A stretch of DNA of 64,000 bases from Prolixibacter bellariivorans ATCC BAA-1284 (lineage in GTDB: Bacteria > Bacteroidota > Bacteroidia > Bacteroidales > Prolixibacteraceae): positions 124,001-188,000 of the forward strand of contig NZ_JHXO01000012.1 in assembly GCF_000621705.1 (NCBI RefSeq). Reading direction: 5' to 3'. Positions 52,691 through 60,673 of the stretch are shown piece by piece; the first letter of the stretch is position 1; each line of letters opens with the position of its first letter. The notes beneath the pieces are model-generated. The model had not been told where the DNA came from and ran no database searches. It saw only the letters and a program-made list of their open reading frames with translations. A program made the translations under genes and the position numbers.

Positions 52691-52880
52691 CTATTCCGCC
52701 ACAATCAAAAACGGATTCTCATTCATATCTATTTGAACCTGTTTATCACCAATCGTGATTGTTTTGGTGGTTTTCAAATAAATGATTTTGCGTAGGTTTC
52801 ACCACCAAATTAGTCGGTTCCTCCTTCTTCTGACAACCATTCAATAATAATGCCGGTAAAAGTATAAATAGAACAGACAG
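52691..52880 (-). pseudogene. remnant of a small lipoprotein gene (possible seventh paralogue)
   Basis: On the minus strand one frame gives a lipobox (LPALLLNGCQKKEEP) and, after a one-base frameshift, the adjoining frame gives QIDMNENPFLIVAE followed by a stop. The end resembles the NDNPVLILVKLK terminus of the propeller family, while the middle is gone. No ATG is in frame with the lipobox. The rest of the gap to 53233 is AT-rich with no recognised feature. Confidence 0.5.
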
Positions 52881-53233
52881 ACAGATTTATCAGGAATAAT
52901 CATTGAGAACATATCTTCCGCAGCTTTCCGAATATAGCTTTTCCTATCCATTTCCCCAAATTTACATCTCATCAGACAGTTGATAAGTCAGTTATCACCT
53001 TATCCGATTTTTCCGTTTAACGAAAAATTTGATGCGTTCACCACATAAAATCGACCGTTCACCACTAATTTGGGCTAAAAGAGATTTGTTGATAAAAATT
53101 TAGCTATCGAAGTTCATTTGTACTTCGAACTTCTTCCGGTTCGTTAATTTTGGTGAAGATACATGTGACAGACAGATGCCTGACTGAATACAGATAAGTT
53201 TTCCGCTAGCAGGTCACATCAATAGGCATAAGG

Positions 53234-53713
53234 TTATTTGGTTTTCCTGAATTTTAATAACAACTGGCCACCGCTCCACAGTGATAATTCATTGCCGGTT
53301 ACATCATACTGACCGATTTCCTGAAGAATAGCCAGAAATTCTTCCTCTTCGTCCAACACAGGGCAAGCTTTTTTAGTGGCAACAACGCCTACAATCTTCA
53401 TGTATGCCTCATCGAGTATCAACTGGCCCCGAAACTGGTTGCAACCGGCAAATCCGGCTACCTGGTTTTCCTTCACTTTGAATTCGATGGTTGGATGTTT
53501 TTCCGGGAAAAGTTCGTCAACTGCTTCTCCATCCATCTCCGTCAGCTCCCAGGTTGCCTCTAGAGCTTTTTCGTTTTGTCCGGCTTTCGTTGCTTCCGGC
53601 AGTGACTTTCCGTTGTCTTTTTGTTGCGCCTTTACAGAATTCATTTCGCCGGTACCGAAAATAAGAAAACAGAAGAGCAGTATCAGCGAAAGCGGTGTCG
53701 TGTGTGTCTTCAT
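53234..53713 (-). CDS. META-domain (HslJ-like) secreted protein
   Basis: 159 residues from the ATG at 53713 (an upstream ATG adds 8). Signal peptide ends about VKAQ. The META domain shows WELTEMDGEAVDEL, a TIEFKVKENQVAGFAGCNQFRG core (GxxGCNxF), then TKKACPVLDEEEEFLAIL and a C-terminal LSLWSGGQLLLKF. E. coli HslJ is a heat-inducible relative linked to novobiocin resistance; the role here is unknown. Confidence 0.88.
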   Translation of the reverse strand: MKTHTTPLSLILLFCFLIFGTGEMNSVKAQQKDNGKSLPEATKAGQNEKALEATWELTEMDGEAVDELFPEKHPTIEFKVKENQVAGFAGCNQFRGQLILDEAYMKIVGVVATKKACPVLDEEEEFLAILQEIGQYDVTGNELSLWSGGQLLLKFRKTK

Positions 53714-53862
53714 ACGAGATGTTTTTCCTGTTAGCATTTGTTGTGTCTGGTAATTCCCAACGGAGAATCACCCCTTCAAGTTACGAAATAATGGGTGCTT
53801 TTCTGTCTGTTTGTAAGCAGGAAACAGATCGGACTGAAGACAATAGACAGTAGTCATTTCAG

Positions 53863-53918
53863 GTTACAAGTTTGGCTGCGCCGTTTCTGTTGTTACTGTA
53901 GTTACTGTCGTTCGGCTT
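53863..53918. repeat. short-word microsatellite patch
   Basis: CAGGTTACAAGTTTGG heptamers, then TGTTGTTACTGTAGTTACTG 9-mers upstream of the MscS gene. The same words lie on its other side at 54911-55032. Confidence 0.7.
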
Positions 53919-54060
53919 CACATAGATGTACTCTCTTTGCGTTTCCGGGTTGCGTTACTGAGGATAACTTTACACCTGGAGTTTTTTTTCCGTTAGTACC
54001 GTCGCCATATTGCAGAATCAGGATATTTTGCGGATTTTTAGCGACCATTATAAGTATGAT

Positions 54061-54909
54061 ATGAAACCGATTGAGTACGCACTTGTCTCTGCAGCCATAC
54101 TGGTTGGCGCTGTATTGTTTTCTAAGATTGTCAGGATGCTGATAACGCGTTCGTTTAAACGGGCCGCCAAACGTATCCAACTCGATCCGACGAACTACAA
54201 CTTCCTAAAGAACGGAATTAGCTTCCTAATCTTTCTGTTGGCAGTTATCGGTATCTTCTATATTATCCCTGGGTTACGCGCTTTAGGAAGTACGATGCTG
54301 GCCGGTGCCGGTATATTTGCCGCTGCCATGGGTTTTGCCTCACAACAGGCATTCTCCAATATCGTGAGCGGCATTTTTATTGTCATTTTCCGGCCGTTCG
54401 GAGTCGGCGATTTTATCAAACTCAGCGACACTTACTACGGCACTGTCGAAGACATTACACTACGTCATACCGTTATCCGGAATCCGGAGAACCGGCGTGT
54501 GATTATTCCCAATTCGGTTATCAGTTCCGAAACGATTCTGAATTCGAGCATTGCCGATGCCAAAATATGTTCGCAAGTGGAATTTGATATCGCTTATCAT
54601 TCGAACATTGATGACGCCATGTCACTGATTCGTGAGGAAGCGTTGAAACATCCCAACCTTTTTGATAACCGCACGGACGAAGAGAAAGAAGCCGGTGAAC
54701 CGGTTGTCCGAATCAGAGTAATCGAACTCGGAAACTGGTACGTGCGTCTGCGGGCTTACCTGTGGGCCGAAGACAACGGAAAAGCCTTTGCGATGAAATG
54801 TGATATGCTGAAAAGCGTAAAAGAGCGCTTCGACCAGGAAGGCATCGAAATTCCGTATCCATACCAAAACCTGATTCATCACAACCCTCAACAAGAACTG
54901 AACGCGTGA
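54061..54909 (+). CDS. MscS-family mechanosensitive channel
   Basis: About 282 residues from the ATG at 54061; a TTG 17 codons upstream is a weaker start. Three N-terminal helices are followed by the pore helix GAGIFAAAMGFASQQAFSNIVSGIFI (TM3 with the Ala/Gly pattern) and the beta domain FRPFGVGDFIKLSDTYYGTVEDITLRHTVI, which is diagnostic of MscS. It ends without the long extensions seen in MscK. It should release solutes on hypo-osmotic shock. Confidence 0.92.
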   Translation: MKPIEYALVSAAILVGAVLFSKIVRMLITRSFKRAAKRIQLDPTNYNFLKNGISFLIFLLAVIGIFYIIPGLRALGSTMLAGAGIFAAAMGFASQQAFSNIVSGIFIVIFRPFGVGDFIKLSDTYYGTVEDITLRHTVIRNPENRRVIIPNSVISSETILNSSIADAKICSQVEFDIAYHSNIDDAMSLIREEALKHPNLFDNRTDEEKEAGEPVVRIRVIELGNWYVRLRAYLWAEDNGKAFAMKCDMLKSVKERFDQEGIEIPYPYQNLIHHNPQQELNA

Positions 54910-54910
54910 C

Positions 54911-55032
54911 ACGCGGTTTCAGGTTGGGCTTGAGCTTACTGTAGTTACCATCGTTCCTATTGTTTCTGTTATTTGACTTCGATGAATCGTTCCGCTTTAT
55001 GTTCATTATTGTTCATTTTTCATTGATTTTAA
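54911..55032. repeat. short-word microsatellite patch
   Basis: It has GTTTCAGGTTGGGC, then TTACTGTAGTTACC-type 9-mers and TTCATTATTGTTCATTTTTC words. The last word family also occurs at 22160-22190 and 42510-42535. Confidence 0.7.
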
Positions 55033-55039
55033 TTTCCAT

Positions 55040-55070
55040 AAAAAAAAGCCGCTGCAATGGCAACGGCTTC
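55040..55070 (-). terminator. terminator of the cysteate synthase gene
   Basis: On the minus strand, AGCCGTTGCC and a GCAGCGGCT-type arm form a hairpin followed by a T run, 25 bases past the stop. Confidence 0.85.
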
Positions 55071-55095
55071 ATGTATATCTAAAAAATTCTTCTTT

Positions 55096-56394
55096 TTACA
55101 CTTGTTCGAACAATTCCTGCAGTTGTTCCTTCACCATTTTCGGATCGGGGTCAACCGGGAAAATCAAATCCGGCTTCATTAACTGAATTTCATTCTCCTT
55201 CTGGAATTTGCGGATACCTCCACCGGTCACGTTGAGCATGATGACGGCATCTTTCTCTACCTTGCCGGCCTCGACAGCCTGAATTAACGAAGCAGCAGCT
55301 ACAGCAGCAGCGGGCTCTAAATCGATTCCTTCGTTCAGTTCGAATAAGGTACTGGCTAAATCAGCTTCTTCATTCGTCACCGCTAATACTTCGCCGCCGG
55401 CATCCATCATCGCATCGTACAGTCCACCGGATATTCCGTAAGGAGGCTTCCGGTTTGATAATACTTTCGCATCGATTGCTTCCACCTGTTTCCGGGCTAC
55501 GGCATCGTCCATCGGTAACATCTTCCGGGAACCAGCCTCCCATGCATCTTTTATCGGGGTAAACGGCTCGTTCTGCGAAACCATCAGTTTCATCTTATTG
55601 GAACCAAACCGGCCGTCTTCAATGAAACGCAGGTTGGCTTCCCACGCGGCAATTGCTCCGGTTCCGCTACCGACTGCCTGAAAATAGTAGTTCGGTATTT
55701 CTCCAATAGTAGTTACAGCTGAAAGGACGGTCGTTCCCATACCATCGCGACGAGCGACATTCTTTGCTCCTCCTTCCGGGAAGAAAATGTCCATTTCGCA
55801 GGCAATGTTCGAGAGATGAATCGCATCGAAATAATCGCCGCCCGATTCAGTTGCAATCAGTCTCACACAAGGATCAATCGGTTCGTTGAACCAAAGTGCC
55901 TTCATGTTATCAGCTGGAACGCATAACAACAGCGGGATTTTATTCTCCGAACAAACACGCGCAAAAGCACGGGCGGTATTTCCAGCGGAAGCTACCACCA
56001 TGGTCTTGTCTTCGTTGTAATTGGTCCGGGCACAAACTGAGTATGCCTCACACTCTTTAAAGCTGCCTGTCAACATCTTCGCACCTTTCTCCGGCCAGTA
56101 ACCGTTGAAGGTGATATAGAGGTTCTCCAATCCTAATTCGCGCGCAAATCCAGCACTTTTGTATGTTACAGGCGCTCCGGATCCTTCCAGTACCCGGTTG
56201 ATTGGCAACCAGTCGGCAAATTTGTACAAGCCGGGAAGTTCTTCACGTACACGTAATTGTTTTTGCGCATATATTGCCCTAATAAGGGATGGAGTTTCAT
56301 TTTCAGGACAGCTCAATTCCCAGTTACCATCATTAAACCGGGTGCCACAACACATCGATTCAAGATAATACTCTGTTTTGGTAAAGTTGGCCAT
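55096..56394 (-). CDS. cysteate synthase (PLP, threonine-synthase-like)
   Basis: 432 residues. It should replace the phosphate of O-phosphoserine with sulfite to give L-cysteate. The fold-type-II PLP signature is present (LTGSFKECEAYSV for the lysine region, VASAGNTARAFA, and the C-terminal MLNVTGGGIRKF). Segments FNGYWPEKGAKM and YYFQAVGSGTGAIAAWEANL agree with the archaeal/bacterial cysteate synthases (TIGR03844) rather than ordinary threonine synthase. In Bacteroidota this enzyme feeds cysteate to sulfonolipid (capnine) synthesis. No other sulfonolipid gene is in the window. Monocistronic with its own terminator. Confidence 0.87.
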   Translation of the reverse strand: MANFTKTEYYLESMCCGTRFNDGNWELSCPENETPSLIRAIYAQKQLRVREELPGLYKFADWLPINRVLEGSGAPVTYKSAGFARELGLENLYITFNGYWPEKGAKMLTGSFKECEAYSVCARTNYNEDKTMVVASAGNTARAFARVCSENKIPLLLCVPADNMKALWFNEPIDPCVRLIATESGGDYFDAIHLSNIACEMDIFFPEGGAKNVARRDGMGTTVLSAVTTIGEIPNYYFQAVGSGTGAIAAWEANLRFIEDGRFGSNKMKLMVSQNEPFTPIKDAWEAGSRKMLPMDDAVARKQVEAIDAKVLSNRKPPYGISGGLYDAMMDAGGEVLAVTNEEADLASTLFELNEGIDLEPAAAVAAASLIQAVEAGKVEKDAVIMLNVTGGGIRKFQKENEIQLMKPDLIFPVDPDPKMVKEQLQELFEQV

Positions 56395-56570
56395 AGGAAT
56401 ATCTCATTTATGGGGCAAAAATAAGTTTTTTTTCCAAAGGGCGTCTCCTTTTCAGGCCGTCGTTTGTAATCCGGAATGCTTCCAACCATACTGCCAGTAC
56501 ATTATAGGCGTCTTTCTTTTCGTTTTGTTTTGTAACATACGGTCGACTTTTAAAACTGTTTTTTAAGACA

Positions 56571-56945
56571 TCAGGGTTGCTCAACTGACACGGTTTCACC
56601 CGCTTTTCTTAATGAAAATCGCGAGATCAGCGGGCCGACAATTTTATGAATGATGGTCGCGCCCATAATCGTTCCCAGTAAGGTTTTCGCAAAGGGGTCA
56701 AATTCCGGCGTTGCATGAAACGCCAATGATGAGAATAATATAAGCTCCCTCGGAAACAATCTTTAAATGATGGGCCAGAAAATTAAAAATCCACCCAAAC
56801 AGAACTCCTACGCCCACACTGAAAATAATTTCTGTCAACGATGTCAGCAATCCGGTTCCAAAACCGGCCGATGCGTCTCCCAGCATAGAAGAAGCCATAT
56901 TGATGGCAACCGAAATTCGGCTTCCATCAATATTAAGATGATTAT
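56571..56945 (-). pseudogene. broken cation/proton antiporter (CPA-type) fragment
   Basis: Two overlapping minus frames together read like the C-terminal half of a Na+/H+ or K+/H+ antiporter: first GTGLLTSLTEIIFSVGVGVLFG and SEGAYIILI, then after a frameshift at about 56750 LILFSSLAFHATPEF and TIMGATIIHKIVGPLISRFSL. The 5' half is missing. The stretch 56395-57090 holds only this remnant and the VOC promoter. Confidence 0.7.
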
Positions 56946-57090
56946 GGCGATTTGAAAATTTCTTACACAACAATCCTTGGATTCTGGAGCAGATCGAAAT
57001 TCGGATAAAAAAATCCATTACACCTGACAAATCCCCTGTTATGCCGATTTTGGAATTTGTAACTTCCTTGCAAATAAAAAGAGCATTACC

Positions 57091-57636
57091 ATGAGAATTG
57101 ATCACATTGCTTATCGTGTTCGCGACCGCTTTGAAACAGCACGATTCTTTACGGAAGGATTCGGTTACAAAATCGACCCGGAATTACCAGATGGATTTGA
57201 AATTAAGTTTGATGACGGCTCTACGGCCAAATGCCTGGTGTTGTTGCCACCCGAAAAACTCGAAAACGGCATTCCGTGGGATATTCCGGGAGTCAACGGA
57301 TTAGAATATCATATGGCGCCCGAAATCTTCATCTCAGACGGACAAAATCACTCGGTTGTAGAAGAATGGGTAGCATCGAAGAATGGCGGCGTTGGCGGAG
57401 TGCATCACGTTGCTTACCAGGTCGAATCGGTGGAAGCTAAAATGAAAGAATTCAAAGAGAAAGGCCTGATGGAATTTACCACCGAGGAACCTATCCGGTG
57501 CGAAGGTCTGACCCAGGTTTTCACCAAACCGACACCTTTTACCGGAATCATTTACGAGTTCATCGAACGGGAAAAACACGGATTCTGTCAGGACAGTGTG
57601 AAATTCCTGATGGAAAGTACCCGTGATTTGAAATAA
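57091..57636 (+). CDS. VOC/glyoxalase-fold protein
   Basis: 181 residues. It starts MRIDHIAYRVRDRFETARFF, and the second half has GGVHHVAYQVESVEAKMKEF and a final GIIYEFIER; each half is one beta-alpha-beta-beta-beta module of the vicinal-oxygen-chelate fold. Metal ligands are plausibly His4, a Glu in EYHMAPE, His in GVHHVAY and Glu in YEFIE. Relatives include 4-hydroxyphenylpyruvate dioxygenase-like and methylmalonyl-CoA epimerase-like proteins. The substrate is unknown. Confidence 0.85.
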   Translation: MRIDHIAYRVRDRFETARFFTEGFGYKIDPELPDGFEIKFDDGSTAKCLVLLPPEKLENGIPWDIPGVNGLEYHMAPEIFISDGQNHSVVEEWVASKNGGVGGVHHVAYQVESVEAKMKEFKEKGLMEFTTEEPIRCEGLTQVFTKPTPFTGIIYEFIEREKHGFCQDSVKFLMESTRDLK

Positions 57637-57664
57637 GTTTTCCTTCCGGGAAGCCGGAAAAAAG

Positions 57665-57687
57665 AAAGGGGCCTCAACAGCCCCTTT
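57665..57687. terminator. bidirectional terminator
   Basis: AAAGGGGC-CTCAACA-GCCCCTTT with a T-rich flank lies between the VOC stop (57636) and the convergent DUF1080 stop (57692). Confidence 0.85.
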
Positions 57688-57691
57688 TCCT

Positions 57692-58294
57692 TTATGGTAA
57701 TTCTTTCAATTCAATATTCTTCCAACGCACTTTGATTCCACCTCCTGCATGAATCTGCAAAGCAATGGAACCATTGGCTTTCCCGATTTTCTCATCCGTC
57801 AGTTCCACCATCTTCTTTCCGTTCAACCAGGTTTCCACTTTCGGGCCCACCACGCGTAAACGTAAGGTGTTCCACTCTCCCATCTTCAGGATATCCTCCT
57901 TCTCATCCGGAATCTGCACCAGCCATCCGCGACCATACGACTCGTATATTCCACCGGTATCGTGTCCCGGAGGAGCGACCTCGCACTGCCAGCCGGTTAT
58001 CTTTGTTCCTTCGATGGTCGACCGGAAAAAGACGCCGCTGTTGCCGTTGCTCTCCTGCAAAAACTGGAGTGTCAAATCGAAGTTCTTGTAATACTTATCA
58101 GTGGCGAGGTAACCGTATTCCTTATCGGGACCACTTTCACACACCAGTTCCCCGTTGTCGACATACCACTTTTCGGTACCGTAAACCGTCCACCCGGTCA
58201 GGTCTTTCCCGTTAAAAAGGGAGATGGTTTTGGGTGGCGACATAAATCCGCTGAACAACGCTACCGCTGCCAGCAATATTCCTATTTTCTTCAT
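57692..58294 (-). CDS. DUF1080 (3-keto-disaccharide hydrolase-like) secreted protein
   Basis: 200 residues with a Sec signal. DUF1080 motifs are SLFNGKDLTGWTVYG, the DFDL-like NFDLTLQFLQESNGNSGVFFRS, YGRGWLVQIPDEKE, and the C-terminal IALQIHAGGGIKVRWKNIELKEL. Recent work links the family to hydrolysis of 3-keto-glycosides; substrate is not visible here. It follows a paralogue 27 bases upstream. Confidence 0.9.
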   Translation of the reverse strand: MKKIGILLAAVALFSGFMSPPKTISLFNGKDLTGWTVYGTEKWYVDNGELVCESGPDKEYGYLATDKYYKNFDLTLQFLQESNGNSGVFFRSTIEGTKITGWQCEVAPPGHDTGGIYESYGRGWLVQIPDEKEDILKMGEWNTLRLRVVGPKVETWLNGKKMVELTDEKIGKANGSIALQIHAGGGIKVRWKNIELKELP

Positions 58295-58321
58295 CGTATT
58301 TTGTTTAGTCAGGTTAGCCGA

Positions 58322-59146
58322 TTAGAGTTCACGGATTTTGATGTTCCGGAACCAGATGTAACTACCATGATCCTGCAACGAAATATGGCCTACTTTCGCC
58401 ATCCCGTAATCCGGAAAGTCTTTCCACTTTCCTTCGTTCTTGCGTTTGTTCCAGTCATCGGTCCAACGCTCAAACTCCACCACTTTCTCTCCGTTCAGCC
58501 ATTGCTCCACATGGTTGCCGTTCACAATAATACGAGCGGTATTGAATGCCGGGCAACCGACCATCTGCAGTTTCTTCTTCGACTTATCGGCTGTGTACAT
58601 TCCGTAATTGGCACCGGTTAGCTGCCACTCTTCCACCTTTTCCGGGAAACCGACATCGTCGAGCAACTGATATTCAGGCCCAGTGTAATAAACCGCACCG
58701 TACTTCGGATCATCGATAACGCCGTACAGAATTCCGCTGTTACCTCCATGCGAAATCCTCCATTCCAGTTTCAGCTCGAAGTTTTCGTATTGCTTGTCGG
58801 TAATGATGTCGCCACCAATATCGCCGCCTTTTCCCAATGACATCAGGGCACCATCGCGAACCACCCAACCTTTGGTCATGTCGTTGCCATTGAAACCCTT
58901 CCAGCCATTTAACGTTTTGCCATCGAACAGTAATTGCCAACCATCAGCTTTCTCCTGATCGGTTAGTGTGTTCAGCGCTTCCATCTCATGTTTAGAAAGG
59001 CAATCAGATGCACAACCGGCTTGACCGGCACAGGAAGTTTCCTCTACCTCAACTGCTTCAGTTTTCGTTTGCTTCTTTTGATTTGACTGGCATCCGGCGA
59101 AGATAAGGCCGACACCAAAGGCGATCAGAACAAGTGATTTTTTCAT
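58322..59146 (-). CDS. DUF1080 (3-keto-disaccharide hydrolase-like) lipoprotein
   Basis: 274 residues from the ATG at 59146; an in-frame ATG at 59176 would give an unlikely leader. Lipobox GLIFAGC. Motifs are LLFDGKTLNGWKGF, NFELKLEWRISHGGNSGILYG, VEQWLNGEKVVEFER, and the C-terminal GHISLQDHGSYIWFRNIKIREL. A Cys-rich linker (ETSCAGQAGCASDC) precedes the domain. It is paired with the shorter paralogue downstream. Confidence 0.9.
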   Translation of the reverse strand: MKKSLVLIAFGVGLIFAGCQSNQKKQTKTEAVEVEETSCAGQAGCASDCLSKHEMEALNTLTDQEKADGWQLLFDGKTLNGWKGFNGNDMTKGWVVRDGALMSLGKGGDIGGDIITDKQYENFELKLEWRISHGGNSGILYGVIDDPKYGAVYYTGPEYQLLDDVGFPEKVEEWQLTGANYGMYTADKSKKKLQMVGCPAFNTARIIVNGNHVEQWLNGEKVVEFERWTDDWNKRKNEGKWKDFPDYGMAKVGHISLQDHGSYIWFRNIKIREL

Positions 59147-59287
59147 AGAAATAATAGGTTTGATTAGTTTATGCATTTGCTGTATGCTAAAACGGGGAGA
59201 AAGAGTCTGTCATGTCCTTCACCCCGCCAGCTGTTCGAAAGCTACTAATTTTTTATCAGCTGAAAAATACTTTTCAAAAGCCCTTGG

Positions 59288-60538
59288 TCATTGCTCCATA
59301 AAAAGAGCCTCCTTAATTTTCCGGATACGCCCTAAAGCATAATCCACATTGGGATTATCTGAATCGCCCATGCGTTTAAGGTATTCGCGGTAATACCCCA
59401 AGGCAATGGTTTTGTTGTTATTGAACTCTTCGTAAGTGGTGGCAATATCGAATAAAACCTGTGTGCGTGTAGAGTCATATTCAAGCGCCTTCTGATAACA
59501 ATCAATCGCATCCTGAAACCGCCGGTCGCGGCCATACACATCGGCCAGATGATGATAGAAATCGGCCATGTAGCCAGGGGTAGCCAGTTTGATGGCTGCT
59601 TCGATGAAATGGGCACTCTCTTTATATTCGGCCTTTCGTTTCAAACACAACCCGATGTAAAAGGCAACCATGTCGTCAGTCTGAACTTTTTGGTAGCAAG
59701 ACTGGAGAAGCTGTAATGCCTGCTCCTCTTTTCGTTCGAAAAACAAACTGATGCCATAGTATTTCTTCACGACATAGGAAGAATCGACGGGCAGAACATC
59801 GTGATAGTAACGGGCGGATTGCTGGTAATTCTGTCCCAGGAAATTCAGTTCCCCGGCTTTCTTCATCAGCTGAATATTGCCGGGAAAATGTTCGAGGCCT
59901 GTTTTCAACAGTTGAAGAGCCACAATATCCAGATCCATCTGATGTTGAATATTCACCAAATTTAATAGCGATGACAAATCGTTTGGGTAATGTTCCACAA
60001 TCCAGTTGTAATTCACCACAGCTTCCGCACGTTGATCGGTGCGATAGCAAGCCAAAGCATACTGACGACGGTAAAACAGATTAGTCGAATCGCGCTTTAC
60101 CAATTGGCCGAATAAGTTTCGTGCTTTTCCATCCCTATCCAACTGCAAATACAATTTTCCCAGGCTGGCTTTCGCTTCCGCATTATCGGGTTCTATCCTG
60201 ACCAAATCTTCATACGTTTCGGCGGCAGCCGGAAGATTGCCTAAAGCGGCAAATACCTCTCCTTTTAGAGGCAGCACTTGCTTCTTATTGTTTACCTTCT
60301 CTAATACTTGCAAAGCATCCCGGTAACGGTTTTCGGTCATGTAAGCCTTGGCGAGAACCAGTGCGGACGCTTCACTTAGCTTCCCGGATTGAAATTCGGG
60401 TTCCAACCGGGAAACGACCGCTTCTGTTTTTCCTTGAAAGAGCAAATAAGCCGGCTCCTCATTTTGTCCCGCAACGGGTAAGTAAAAAGCAAGAAAAAGA
60501 ATAAGAGACAAAACGGTTTGTTTCACGTATCTTTTCAT
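59288..60538 (-). CDS. secreted TPR-repeat protein
   Basis: 416 residues from the ATG at 60538. A signal peptide ends VAGQ, followed by at least eight TPR-like helical pairs (for example AAAETYEDLVRIEPDNAEAKASLGKLYLQLD, FQDAIDCYQKALEYDSTRTQVLF). No enzymatic domain is present. It is a likely periplasmic scaffold. A terminator at 60555-60596 separates it from the M56 gene, so co-regulation with BlaI is not assured. Confidence 0.88.
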   Translation of the reverse strand: MKRYVKQTVLSLILFLAFYLPVAGQNEEPAYLLFQGKTEAVVSRLEPEFQSGKLSEASALVLAKAYMTENRYRDALQVLEKVNNKKQVLPLKGEVFAALGNLPAAAETYEDLVRIEPDNAEAKASLGKLYLQLDRDGKARNLFGQLVKRDSTNLFYRRQYALACYRTDQRAEAVVNYNWIVEHYPNDLSSLLNLVNIQHQMDLDIVALQLLKTGLEHFPGNIQLMKKAGELNFLGQNYQQSARYYHDVLPVDSSYVVKKYYGISLFFERKEEQALQLLQSCYQKVQTDDMVAFYIGLCLKRKAEYKESAHFIEAAIKLATPGYMADFYHHLADVYGRDRRFQDAIDCYQKALEYDSTRTQVLFDIATTYEEFNNNKTIALGYYREYLKRMGDSDNPNVDYALGRIRKIKEALFMEQ

Positions 60539-60554
60539 ATACAGCAAGTTAATG

Positions 60555-60596
60555 AAAAAAGAGATGCCGTTGACTTACAAATCATTCCGGCATCTC
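60555..60596 (-). terminator. terminator after the M56 gene
   Basis: On the minus strand, GAGATGCCGG and CGGCATCTC flank a loop of about 22 bases and are followed by TTTTTT. It lies between the M56 stop (60674) and the TPR start. Confidence 0.75.
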
Positions 60597-60673
60597 TTCC
60601 TGTTCAACTATCTTCAACGTAAGTGAATTCGCGATACCACTACCTTAAATTCAGGTATGGAATGCCCGGCGAT

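Noticed and set aside
55096-56394. Threonine synthase
   Set aside because: The overall fold is the same, but internal blocks match cysteate synthase better and no thrA/thrB genes are adjacent.
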